From Pseudomicrostroma phylloplanum (Eukaryota; Basidiomycota; Exobasidiomycetes; Microstromatales): a stretch of DNA of 64,000 nucleotides. The DNA is taken from the NCBI GenBank assembly GCA_039545275.1, contig BCHS01000002.1:62001-126000 (forward strand), in the 5' to 3' direction. The position numbers were made by a program, and so were the translations under genes. The notes under the pieces were generated by a model, which worked only from the letters and a program-made list of their open reading frames with translations, ran no database searches and was not told the DNA's origin. Positions within the stretch are counted from its first letter, which is position 1, and every line of letters begins with the position of its first letter. Positions 33,691 through 44,600 of this stretch are shown here, one piece after another.

Positions 33691-34604
33691 ATGGTGAGCT
33701 CAGTTGCTACTCTCAAGAAGACTTCTTCTATCTCCACCTTGCTGACCACTCCCCGCATCCGCTTCACTCACCCTCGCAGTCAGAAGCAGCTTCGCCGCCC
33801 TCGTCCTCTGCCCTCGCCAACCGGAATGTAGGAGGTGTCCGGTGAGTGGGGTAGCCAACAGTGTCATGACATCCTTCAAGACTGCCATACTCACCTCGGA
33901 TCCACTACTTCGCACCTCCTCTCCTGCCTTCTCCCTCTCCTCGATTGCTCCCCCTCTCATCCTACAATGCCAGTCGTCGAGCTCAAGCCCCAAAGGATGT
34001 CTCTGCCAACCGGCCAAACTCGACTAGGGCTGCTGGAGCTGGAGGAAGCAGTAATACCATGCTCAGGATCTACACCGATGACAACAAGGGATTGAGCGTG
34101 TGAGTACCGATGGGAATGCAGCATGGGTCTTGCGAGACGTGAAGGATCTGGGAGGAGGAGGAGGAGGAGTCGGGGAGAGGCCTGAAGAGAGCCAATGTGA
34201 CGGGTATCGGGGAAGCATGGTTGAAAGCAAGCATGCATGCTGTGATAGCCCAGGTCGAAGGCTGCAACAGTCCTCTACTGTGGCCTTGGTTGGGGCTCCT
34301 CAAGACGAATGGGAGGGGTGACATGTCCCGCAGAGCTTCTGATCGGGCAGGTGCAAGGATTGGGTCAATGGCCTAGAGTCAGACGGCGCTTGCACACAAC
34401 CAGTGTCGAACACGATCTTGGCCATGTCGAGATTCTGACGTGGCTCCCGAGAATCAAAGGAGCATCGACTGATCGAACATCCCTCACTTTCACTTCTACC
34501 CTCGCAGCGACCCGGTGGTGGTGCTAGTGCTGGCCATCTCCTTTGTATTCTCCGTGGTGATGCTGCATATTATTGGCAAGCTGGCAAGGTGGTTCTACAA
34601 GTAG
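33691..34604 (+). CDS. SBH1: Sec61 beta subunit of the ER translocon
   Basis: Four exons: 33691-33693 (only ATG), 33780-33841, 33974-34099 and 34508-34604, giving 95 aa. Introns start GTGAGC, GTGAGT and GTGAGT. The product reads MSEAASPPSSSALANRNVGG, then RRRAQAP, then the conserved GGSSNTMLRIYTDDNKGLSV-DPVVVLVLAISF with a single C-terminal membrane helix (VVVLVLAISFVFSVVMLHIIG). This is a tail-anchored Sec61beta/Sbh1 that stabilises the Sec61 channel for co-translational import. The cytosolic half is disordered as in relatives. A first exon holding just the start codon is unusual and is supported because codon 2 onward (TCA GAA) lies directly after a CAG acceptor. Confidence 0.93.
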
Positions 34605-35261
34605 AGGTACTATGTCGACATGTAGAGGACACTTGCCCTCGGGGTAATGGGTGGGCATTGCGACTAGCACCTTGCCTTGTAGATGGATTACCCACATGCG
34701 TCACCGCGATGCGCACCAAAATCATATCCGCGTCACACTTGACTTGCGAGACTCTTCTTTGGCGACAGATGCCTTGTGTCTCGTTGGGACTCAAGTCTCC
34801 CACTTCGCTTTCTCGTTGTGCTGAACCATGGATGGCGATGCGTGACTATATGCGCCTGGCTCTGTGTCACTGGCTGTGGACTTCCCGCCTTGGGTGCGTG
34901 CGTGCGTGTGTGGCTGCCAGGCGGACGTGGTGTAGGACCGCGCATTGTCGGTGGCTGGGCGAGGCTGCCTCGGATTGATCAGCTCTCCCGCCCGACAGCC
35001 GCCGCCGCCGCCTCTGCCTCATCCCCGTCCTCCTTCCCTCACCGACTGTCATCCTCCCGTCCACGTCCACGTCACCGATACCCATAGGAACACAGTCGAG
35101 CCTTCCCAGCGCTGCTCTTCTCACTCTTCTTCGGCATCGAAAGGCTTTAGCTCGCCTTCGTTCGCGAAGGGGTCGTCTGCATCAGCTCAGACTTATCATC
35201 AACCTTCTTTAGCCACCTCCGTTTCTATCTTCCTGAACCTACCCCACATCTTCTTACCATC
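34605..35261. other. Intergenic region upstream of the complex I subunit gene
   Basis: These 657 bp become strongly pyrimidine-rich from about 35000 to the start at 35262, as expected for a promoter and 5' leader. No gene is seen. Confidence 0.5.
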
Positions 35262-37618
35262 ATGCTGCGCTCGCTCAACACCCTTCGAGCCGCATCGGCC
35301 GCCAAGCACAACGTTGCTTCCTCCTCGAGGCTGCCAGCCCTTGTCGCTTCTCCCTTCTCCACCTCGACCAAGGCTCTCCTCGCCACACCCGCACCCGATG
35401 CACCTCCCAAGAAGAAGATGGTCAAGCTGACCATCGACGGCAAGGAGATCGAGGTGGAGCAGGGCACAGCACTGATTCAGGCTTGTGAGCAGGCAGGAGC
35501 TCAGATCCCAAGATTCTGCTACCATGAGCGTTTGCTGATCGCAGGTAAGTATCCGGACATATTGACCTTCGCGTCGTGGCATCAGCCAGTCGCTGACCGC
35601 CTTGCCACATCTGCCCGCAATCTACCACAGGAAACTGCAGAATGTGTCTGGTCGAGTCGAAAGGCGCACCGAAGCCAATCGCCTCCTGTGCCTGGCCAGT
35701 CCAGCCAGGTCAGGTCGTCAGCACAAACTCGCCCCTCGTTGCCAAGGCTCGAGAAGGCGTGATGGAGTTCCTTCTAGCCAACCACCCGCTCGACTGCCCC
35801 ATCTGCGATTGGGGAGGAGAGTGCGATTTGCAGGACCAGTCTATGAGGTACGGCTCCGACCGTGGCAGGTTCCACGAGATGTCAGGCAAGCGGGCGGTGG
35901 AGGACAAGAACCTAGGACCCCTAGTCAAGACGACCATGACGAGGTGCATTCACTGCACTCGTTGTGTCCGATTCGCAAACGACATTGCTGGAGTGCAGGA
36001 CCTCGGTACCTCTGGTCGTGGAAACGATCTGCAGATTGGAACATACGTGGCCAAGACGATTGACTCTGAAATGTCCGGAAACATGATCGACCTCTGCCCC
36101 GTTGGAGCCCTGACCTCGAAGCCTTACGCCTTCCACGCTCGACCATGGGAGCTCAAGAAGAGCGAGTCCATCGACGTCTTGGACGCCGTTGGATCCAACA
36201 TCCGAGTTGACTCGCGAGGAGTGGCTGTCATGCGCATCCTGCCTCGAACCAACGACGATGTCAATGAGGAGTGGATCAACGATAAGACCCGTTTCGCAGC
36301 CGATGGACTGAGGTATCAGCGTCTCACCACGCCCCTCATCAAGCAAGGCGACCGCTTTGTGCCCGCCTCGTGGCCAGAGGCACTCGCCACAGTTGCCGAG
36401 GGTCTCGAGTCATCTGGTGCCAAGGGCAACGAGATCAAGGGTGTTGTCGGCGCTCTCGCCGATGCCGAGTCTATCGTAGCGCTCAAGGACCTCGTCAACC
36501 GTCTTGGCTCTGACAACTTGACTGTTGATGCTCCGGCCGGCGACATGGCTCCCGTCTACGGACAGGATTTCCGAGCCAACTACAGCTTCAACTCGACTAT
36601 TCCCAACATCGAGGAGGCTGACGCTCTGCTTCTCGTCGGCACCAACCCTCGTCATGAGGCTGCTATTGTCAACACCCGAATCCGCAAGGCTTACCTTCAC
36701 CGCGAGCTCGATGTCGGTCTGATTGGAGAGAAGGTGGACCTGACCTACGACTATGCTCACGCTGGTACAGATGCTCAAGCTGTTAAGGACTTTGTCGCTG
36801 GCAAGGGCGACTTTGCCAAGCGTTTCGCAAAGGCCAAGAATCCAATGATCATCGTGGGTTCAGCTGTGCCTGAGCACGTTGACGGCAAGTCGATTCTCGC
36901 CGATCTCGCCGGTCTGGTAGAGAAGAACAAGGACAAGTTCTTGACTGCCGACTACAATGGTTTCAACATCCTGCAGCGAACCGCGGCCAGGACTGCCGCC
37001 AACGACATTGGTATCGCACCCAGCGCCGAGGCTGCCAAGACCAGCCCCAAGTTTGTGTACCTGCTCAACTCCGACGACTTCTCCCCCGACTCGATACCCT
37101 CCGATGCCTTTGTGGTCTACCAAGGCCACCACGGTGACATCGGTGCTCAGTACGCCGATGTCGTCCTGCCAGGTGCCGCCTACACGGAGAAGTCGACGAC
37201 CTTTGTCAACACCGAGGGCCGCACCCAGATCACTCGAGCTGCCGTGCCCCCTCCCGGAGCATCGCGCGAGGACTGGAAGATCTTGCGTGCCCTGTCCGAG
37301 GTGGTGAATGCTCCTCTGCCGTACGAGGACCTGCTGGACCTGCGAGACCGTATGTACGAGATCTCCCCTACGCTGGTGAGGTACGACGTCGTCGAGCCCA
37401 CCAGCGTCGCAAACGCCACTGCCTCGATTGCCTATCTCAAGACACTGGCAAAGGGCGCCTCCCCCACTGGCGCACCCCTGCTGAGGCCCATTACCAACTT
37501 CTACCAGACCGACGCAGTCTCCCGGGCCAGCCCAACGATGGCCAAGTGTGTCAAGGCATTCGTGGAGAGGGTGCCGATGGACGAGGTGGAGCCTCACTCC
37601 GTCGTCTCTCTGGGATGA
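35262..37618 (+). CDS. NDUFS1: NADH:ubiquinone oxidoreductase 75/78-kDa iron-sulfur subunit
   Basis: Two exons (35262-35544, 35631-37618; GTAAGT donor) give 756 aa. It has an Arg/Ser/Ala-rich mitochondrial presequence, then the ferredoxin-like domain [20 protein letters not shown]. 2Fe-2S cluster ligands lie in FCYHE, GNCRMC and ASCAWPV. The next motif is [19 protein letters not shown] (about residues 146-164; His plus three Cys, cluster N5). The N4 cluster follows, with [12 protein letters not shown] and DLCPVGALT. The rest is the molybdopterin-oxidoreductase-like domain that lost its cofactor. It is a core subunit of the complex I N-module in the mitochondrial matrix arm; all expected cluster ligands are present. 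The intron lies inside the first cluster region, between RLLIA and GNCRMC. Confidence 0.97.
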
Positions 37619-40600
37619 GCGGAGCGCAACGGAATTGAGAGCGCCGAGGCCCAGAGTTTTCGGTGAACCGGCGAACGAAACAAGGGTACGGACATTGGCG
37701 AACTTTGTATTGCAGAGATAAAGGAGCCGATCGGTTGGAAGCGAGCGAGCGACCGATCAAAGGCCGGCCGGCGCGAGAGAGAAAGCACCCGCTGGCCGCA
37801 CGACGCGACGCTGCGATGTATACGCACCGTACAATCTTGTTCCTCTTTCTCGGACCGCTCTCGAGCCCCTCGCTCTGGGTTCTTGCCCGCTTTGACCCAT
37901 ACACACACACACCTCGAATTCCATTCTCATTCTCGATTTAGAATTTCACCCTCGTCTGACCGCTCAAAAACCTTGTCTGTTCTGTTTCTGGTCCCGATCC
38001 TCCTCCGCAAAGCAGGGCAGAGCGAGCGGGGGCGGGACATTCCCCCCCTCCTCCGACTGATGAAGATGCTCAGATTAGCCTCGCCTAGCTATGCGATGCC
38101 CGATGCTGATGCTCATGATCGAAAGCCTTGTTCTCTCCGGTGCACTGTCCGTGTAGGGAAGTGAGGGAGTGATGTGGGGGGTTTGGGCCGATCTAGGCAC
38201 GACTTGTGTCGATGTCGGTGTCCAGTATTCATTGTTCATTGTTCATTCCGGGGAGGAGCGACCGTACGGCCCAAAGAGGAGGCGATGATCTCAGGCCAGG
38301 TCCATTCCGGTAATGAGGAGCGAGCTAATTTCGTCACTTAGTGAGTGGGAGGGAAGATCAAGCGTAATCCAATCGGCCCATACATGAGATGGGATGACTG
38401 ATCAATGGTCAATCCGTACCGGCTCTGCACCGCACCGCATCGCATCCCATCGCATTGCACCCTGTCTGTTGAACTCTAGTCGCTTAGTCATCTCGATGGA
38501 GCTAGTAATCAATTGCCGTTCAACGCCTTCCCACGTTCCCTTTGCCTCTGAACAAGGATGGGCTGGACTCGGTGGGCTCGGTGGGGCTGGATCCGGCAGG
38601 CCGGGTCATTAACACAAGCGAACCTACTCCAACCCCTGTTTGCCAGCCATTGGCAATGGCGACCTCTCCACCAATCGGACCCCCGAATCTCGCATCTCGG
38701 GCTCCCAATCTCTCACAGCCGCCATTGATCGCGGTCCTTGCTGGGAAATCTAGATCCCTCTCATGCCAGGCAAGGCAAAAGAGATGAGCTTGTCGGAGTG
38801 TCGGATCTCACGGGATCGAGATGGGATCTAGCAACGAAGCGGAGTGCAGTCTAGGGGGAGGGGGCAAGAGGGAGCTGAGAGGGGCTGTGGCCCCTTGAGA
38901 TGCTCTCGTATGGCTTGCAAGAGGGTGATGCGGGGAGCCTAAGAGGAGCCAAGAGGCAGAGGCAGAGGCGGGGAAGAAGCGAATCTCATCGGCGACTCAA
39001 CCCGCATGGGAGAAAACACAAGTCCAGCAGCACCTCTCAATCAAAGAAAGAGTTGGGAAGCAGCCAAACTGTAGCCAGAAGAGGTCACCGCCAGACGCCG
39101 TGGGCCGGGCTGGGCCTGTGATTGGCGGAAGGCCCCGGAGAGCCGTGGTGGGGTCAGCGTGAGAACTTGTCTCACAGCGATTTGGGTTTGGTTCTTTGTC
39201 TTTTTGATAGTGTTGGTGGGCAAAGCGAGCGGGCCAATCATGCCTCGCATCCACTTCGACTGTGAGCAGCGTGCGAACAATCGATGTCAAGGGGTGCGTG
39301 CGTATCGAGGTCGGGGGAGCCTACACAATCGGCCGGCGGCGCACGCCAGAATGTCGGCCTGCCCTTGTCGCGCCAGGGCTAGGTGGCTGTCGATGACGAC
39401 AATGACCCTGTCTGGTGACTCTCACCGTCGGCGAAGGTCCCGCACGACGCCACTGACATTGCCAAGCTGTGCAATTCCAAATGCTCCGTTGCTGCCTCCG
39501 CTTGCTTGGTGTCTGATGGGCCTGACTCAACTCTTCCACGGCCCTGATGGTGCTCCGCCGAAGCTGACCTCATCCTCGACGCCCCGAAGCCGAGTCAGAG
39601 CCAGATAGGAAGGCGGGCTGGCTCATTTGGCTCACCTCTGCTGCTGCTGCTGCTGCTCCTCCGCCCGAGGTGTATGCCTAACGTTGCCCCGAGGCCACCG
39701 AGGTCAGAAGTTGCTCCCTTCCTTGGTTCGCGTGGTTCGGCTAGCGGCGGACAGTCTAGGCGGCACGCTTCACAGCTCCGCCCAGATGGTCCGATCTGCA
39801 GGCAGCCACAAGAAAGAGGCTTGCTTTGCTTGCCACGCTGCCTCCTGCCGCCGCTGCTGCTTGCTTCCAGCCTCGGCCGCCGGGAGATCCTCCTCGAGCT
39901 AATGGTGAGCCAGTCGCTGCTTCGCTGCCCGATGTGGCGGGCAAAGGGAGCAGAATGAACAGAGACGGTACGGCTTGGACGGTGGCGATTCAGTCGCCGC
40001 CTCAGTTGGCTGCGTTAAGCCTCATTTGTGGATAGTACCGTAGCTGCGTCAGGCACAGCCAATTGGTGTGGCGCTGAGACTCCACCTCTTGTCTGCCTAC
40101 CCGCCTTGCCTGGCTCCTCTGCCCATCCGGGCTTTTTACTCTCCCATGTCACAAACGTCACTTTACAAGTCTCTCAGTCGCCGCCTCTGCCTCTGCTTCT
40201 GAGCCCCAGTGTTTCTCTTCCCCCCCCTCCGCCATCTGGCGTTCCCGCGCTCGCTCGCGTGCTGCTGCCGCTCCTCCCAGAGGCTACTCCCTCCACGCAC
40301 CATCAATGCTGTTTTCCCGGCCCTTTAGGCCAATAGAGGGATTACCAAGCTCCTTGCCTCGGCAGCTGCGTCTGTTCAAATTCATTTCCACACTTACTAT
40401 CCTCCACCACACACCACAGCCGACTCCTGCCACTTTCACTCAGCACTCCAGGCAAGGACTTGCTCTCCCATAGCGCCGGCACAGGAGAGCTGCACACAAT
40501 CCTGGGAGCTTTCCGATCGCAATCGCTTTACGGTGACGCCCAGCCTACTTCATCCATCGCGAAGCCTCGGGAATATCCGGCGCCAACAAAAGGCCCGGCG

Positions 40601-41653
40601 GTTCAGAGGTAGTCTGACTGGCGCCGTGGCAGACGAGACCAGAGCGATAGAGCGCCTCCTCCGCGTCGGTCAGGGGGGATACACTTCCCGCCATCTCTCG
40701 AATCTCACAGGCTAGGTCTGTCCTTTCGTTACTCATCCTCGTATCAACCTCTCCTGTCACTCCCCGACACTGAACGACGCATAGGGCCATTCCTTATACC
40801 TTTCCCACACCCTCTTCCCTAATCTGGCCCTCTCGCTCAGCACCTTCATTCTTTGCCTCCCTCGTCGTCTACTTTACCCTGCAGATTCTGCCCAGTCGAG
40901 TGACTTCCCTGCCTCGCTTCCTCATCGACTTCTTTCTACCATTGTCACCGCATCTGCTAGCTCCACCAGCGAACGGATATCGATACCCTACACCCCGGCA
41001 ACGTCCGCCTCCTGAGTATCACGCAGCAAAGGCGCAAAGGCTATTGCGAAGCAAATCTCCCATTCTTGCAGGACAGCTTTGCTCTCACGATATTCCCGGA
41101 CCACAGCACAATAGATTCCCGGTTCCTGGCCCAGACGCCCTTGGACCCCTGAAGAGCCGCGTCCTTCTGCAGGTCAAAGGTCAAGATAGCAACGTCACAA
41201 GGTAGCTTGCCGAGCCACTGGAGCTTAAGGACAGGCACCCGGAAGATCACCAGCACGACTTGACCTCTGGGCTGGGCCTCCTGTGATTGTTCCGCCGGAC
41301 CTCGTTTGCTTCCCTCGGATCTTGCTCGCACCCTTGTTTGCTCTCCGGTGGGACCTCAAGACCATTCTAGCGAATCACAGTGGTCAAGCAATTCCTCCCC
41401 TCGCCCATCTTCGCCTCTTCATCATCTCGGCCTCCTTCACATTCCCACGACCGATCGAACATTCGATTCCAGTCCTACTCTGCTTCTCTCCTCGCTCGCG
41501 CATCGTCAGGTCAAGTAACCTCGATAACACAGGCGACCTCGCGCAGCATACAGGCAGTACACCAGGCCTCAGCCTTCCGTCGCAGGAAAAGTCACTGCAA
41601 CTTCTCAAACCTTCTCATCATAGGGTCAGCTCTGTGAATCGTCGTTGCTCTTG
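37619..41653. other. 4-kb gene-free region upstream of the CSL gene
   Basis: No convincing coding sequence was found on either strand in about 4,035 bp, by far the longest gap here. It holds TTCATTG repeats (about 38228-38252), a CGCAT-rich stretch (about 38430-38462) and a short CTG/GCT run near 39637-39657. The last 1.3 kb before the CSL start is pyrimidine-rich. It is probably promoter plus long 5' leader; a 5' UTR intron is possible because TAG precedes 41624. Confidence 0.5.
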
Positions 41654-44600
41654 ATGCCTCTCGGGCCTTTATCGCCCCGGGAGAGAGACAAGAGGCCGAG
41701 GAGCATAAGTCCTTCGGATCGAGCTTTACCCTCCAGCGACTACCGGCGGCATCATGCCGATGGCTCAATAGGGCGCGACGCGGGGGTCAAGTACCAGAAA
41801 TGGCAAGGGGAAGAGGTTGACGAGCTCGCAGACCATGATCCCCTACGGACAGATGGCGCTGCTGAGCCAACGGCAGCAGTCAACAGCGACGGTCCTCGGA
41901 CCTACCGAGCAGGGTCAGCGACACCGCCTACTTCTGGTCTGACCAAGATCAAGTCTGCTGCTAGGGCAAGAGTCCTACCTCCACCGCCGCCCCAATCTTC
42001 CAGATACCCCTCGACCTCTGCTGAGTCGCCCAATCGCTATCAGCAGTCTCAGCCAATGTCAGCCTCAGCATCCTCTCCTATGTCATACCGGGCCGAGTCC
42101 CAGGATGGTTCTTGGCGGCTGCCCATGGACTACGGACGTGAAGCGCCAGCGCAGCCGGGTAGCAGTAAGGTCTTGCTCCCGCATCTGCCAATATGGGGGT
42201 CGGAAGACCGAGTACCGCAATTGACTGCACGAGATTCGCCAGCGCAAAGTGCTCGCTATCCTCGTCCGTTGTCCTCTCGACCAGACAGGCTAGGGCAACA
42301 GCCTTCTCATCCGGATTCACTAAGGATGCGCGAAAGTACCGGCAGTAGAGGCAATCCGTCGAGGTCAGGACCGGTAGATGGCTGGACCAATGAGGGCTCA
42401 AGCTACCCGCTACTAAGAACAGCATCGACCGACGGCGGCTATGCTGGGCAATCTCGGGGTCACTCAGACGCAGCGGCAGTCGATGGAGTACCTTCGAAAG
42501 AGTCGTATCGGCCTCCGCAAGCTAGCCCTGCAGGCTACCCTTCAGGCTCTCACCCTCAGACCGAACACTACCAATCGTACGCTACATTAAGCGCCAAAGC
42601 CCACGAGCGAGATCGGAGATACAGCATCCAGCGATCTCACTCTTCCGGGTCAGGCCTCGGCGATGATGATCTGACCGATGCAAGCTCAGCATCCCCGCCC
42701 ATCACAACAAATGCAATGTTTCCTCCCAATAGCAATCGCTCGACGCCATCGATATCCCTCGCCTCGCATCGACACGGGTCCAGCGGAAGGATGCTGCCTC
42801 CTCTTTCCAGTATCACTGGCTCACTACAAGGATACCCAATGCCTCCGTCCACATTCCCGACATCATCCCATTCCTCATCATCCGCTACAGCAATGAGCAC
42901 GTCTACTAAGAAGAGGACTTGGGAGGATCTTGCCGGAAGGGAAAGACATGAGATCTTTCGAGGTACTCTAGAAAGGTTCATGATTCGTCGAACGGAGGCT
43001 GAAGCGGCCGCCCTCTCTGGACCACCTCCTGGACCTACATTGACAATGGAGCAACGGCTCCAGCACGCTCGCGAGGAAGCCAGCGATGCATTCTTCGTGA
43101 CCATCAGCTGTACTCATTCTGGTGTAGCGCAAAAGAGCTACGGACACGAGAAACGGTTTCTGTGTCCACCTCCGATCGTCAGGCTCAGGGGACCCGGATA
43201 CTCTACCGCGCCTATGTTACCTGAGTCTGCTCGGCACGTTCATCTCAGAATGAACATCCTGCCCGTAGCTGACAGCGGTAGCCTTGCTTCCTCGATGGCC
43301 GGGCCAGGGCTGCATGCCGGAGGGGGTGTAGTGGTATCGGAGGATATCGTGCTGGATCGCTCTATGAACGCCAAGTTTGGTCATCTACACGTCGGAGCAA
43401 GTACGAAGAGCGCAAAGACGTTCCAGCTGCAGCTGCAGTTGTTCGAGCCGGTCAACAGCCAGCAGGAACAACAGCAAGGCTCACCTTCTTACCCTGCTGG
43501 GTTCGGGCCTCCCCCTGCCAAGTCTCCGAGACTGTACGATGCATCAGAGTCTTTCCCGATGCACGGCACTTCAACGTCGCCTTCGTACGCTTCTACTGCG
43601 TCCACGTCGGGCCACTATCATGCCAACAGTGCTGATATGTTGGGCGGACGACCCGGTGCGCGGTATGCGGCTTCTGGGAGCGCGGTGCCCATGCAGCAGG
43701 ACGTCGTGTTGGACTGCACCAGTGATCCCATCACTGTCATATCAAAGCCGTCCAAGAAGACTACTCGGGCAAAGACGTCGAGCACTCAGATCACCCCTCA
43801 GCTGGCTATCTGTCTCTTCAATCGAGTCAATAGCCAGAACGTCCGGACGAGGTATATGGCGGTGGATCAGGGGAAGCTGTCGGCCCGCAACGACTCGTGG
43901 ACTACCTTCTACATGAGACCTGTTGGAAGAGTCCGTGTAGGACACGAAAGCGTCGGCGATGCGGTAGCAGGAGAAAGCGTGGCAGTCACGTATGGATCGG
44001 TGGTGGTGCTCGAGGTACCCGGTATCGGAGTGGTCAGCGATGAGATGGTAGTCTGCAAAGTGGAGAAGGGCAAGATCATTGTGCCTGCTACCTCAGCGCC
44101 AGGGTCTTCGTCACCTTCCCCCTCGGGACAAGGACACGAAGTAGGAGCGGCGGAGGGTGGGCCGATCAGCCAGATGCAAAAGGTCGCCTTTATGAAGTAT
44201 GAGCCGGCCAAGGCGTCAAGCAAGACCACACTCGCACCACCGCCTTCTCACAGCCGAGATGAGCAGCGCACGACTTCTGCCGCTGCGCGACTCTTCCTCT
44301 GCTCTGCTCCCGCCGATCCTTGGTGGCGGCCCATGGGAGCTAGCGACGGCGACTTTGCTCCTTCTGCGCGTCCACAGCTGGCCACGCGATTCTCCTCGGC
44401 GTCGTCCTCGCTCTCAACGTCCACGGCTACCTCAGAATCGACGCCGAATGTCAGTGTCCCTTCAGGGGGCCAATCGTCGTCTCATGCCACTTCGCTACCC
44501 TCACTTGGAAGCGACGAAACGGAAATGTCGTCACCTCCATCGGCAGTACCCCTCTCCTCGCGCTTCCTGCCGCCCAAGTCGTTATCAGAGACGCAGTCGC

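Noticed and set aside
38528..38535. CGTGGGAA (CSL site, reverse strand) upstream of the CSL gene, suggesting self-regulation
   Set aside because: The same 8-mer also occurs near 5580 and within the P450 coding region; about two copies are expected by chance in 64 kb.
39159..39608. 149-codon frame in the 4-kb gap
   Set aside because: Arg/Thr/Ser-rich without motif, no splice context, typical of chance frames in GC-rich DNA.
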